A stretch of 5,722 nt of DNA, taken from the NCBI GenBank assembly GCA_902494945.1, contig CABUVF010000137.1:1-5722 (forward strand). The letters are read 5' to 3'. The first letter of the stretch is position 1. Each line of letters starts with the position of its first letter. The stretch comes from an uncultured Collinsella sp. Its GTDB lineage: Bacteria; Actinomycetota; Coriobacteriia; Coriobacteriales; Coriobacteriaceae. Shown here in pieces: positions 5,658 through 5,722 of this stretch. The position numbers and the translations under genes are program-made. The notes below the pieces were generated by a model that saw only the letters and a program-made list of their open reading frames with translations, was not told where the DNA came from and did not search any database.

Positions 5658-5722
5658 TGAGGCGCGCCCAGAACGGGCCGCCGACCGGGCGCCCGCGCAC
5701 GGCCGAACGTCCCTGCCCCCGA

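Noticed and set aside
5598..5722. Minus-strand frames at the right edge (stops at 5598-5600 and 5651-5653)
   Set aside because: Both are partial and lie in very GC-rich DNA where all frames tend to stay open. Neither peptide is recognisable, so I do not call a gene.
5653..5722. Possible RNase P RNA or tmRNA start
   Set aside because: The GC-rich tail prompted the check, but the conserved GAGGAAAGTCC-type block of RNase P RNA and the tmRNA 5' end are absent.

Overview
The window is GC-rich, densely coding bacterial DNA, with strong G/C preference at third codon positions and open frames antisense to most genes. Gene content and protein style suggest a gut actinobacterium of the class Coriobacteriia, perhaps Collinsella. 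This is an inference from general appearance only; no rRNA or other phylogenetic marker is present.

Layout, left to right. Positions 1-165 hold no confident gene. They contain two short direct-repeat systems and several small dyads, and one strand stays open to the window edge. Positions 166-1890 (minus strand) are a compact two-component operon: an OmpR/BceR-type response regulator (1219-1890), then a BceS-like sensor kinase with almost no extracellular domain (166-1209), 9 nt apart. Positions 2070-2801 (minus strand) encode a soluble protein of about 235-243 residues that I do not recognise. Positions 2802-3051 are intergenic: a terminator-like hairpin with A and T tracts on its two sides, then a large imperfect palindrome of about 121 nt ending just after the purH stop. 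Positions 3052-4659 (minus strand) are a complete purH, the bifunctional enzyme for the last two steps of IMP synthesis. Positions 4660-4936 are a divergent intergenic region with several dyads, including a perfect 7+7 bp inverted repeat that could be an operator. Positions 4937-5578 (plus strand) encode a GNAT acetyltransferase. The last 144 bases have no confident gene but carry a 9-bp dyad and very GC-rich sequence running off the window.

The genes do not form one pathway. The kinase and regulator are a pair, probably sensing cell-envelope stress or a peptide antibiotic, but no cognate ABC transporter is in the window. PurH is housekeeping purine metabolism. The GNAT enzyme is divergent from purH and of unknown substrate. 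I see no CRISPR array, transposase, integrase, phage gene, toxin-antitoxin pair or defence system. The most interesting signals are non-coding: the 121-nt palindrome after purH and the 39-bp-period repeat at the left edge.
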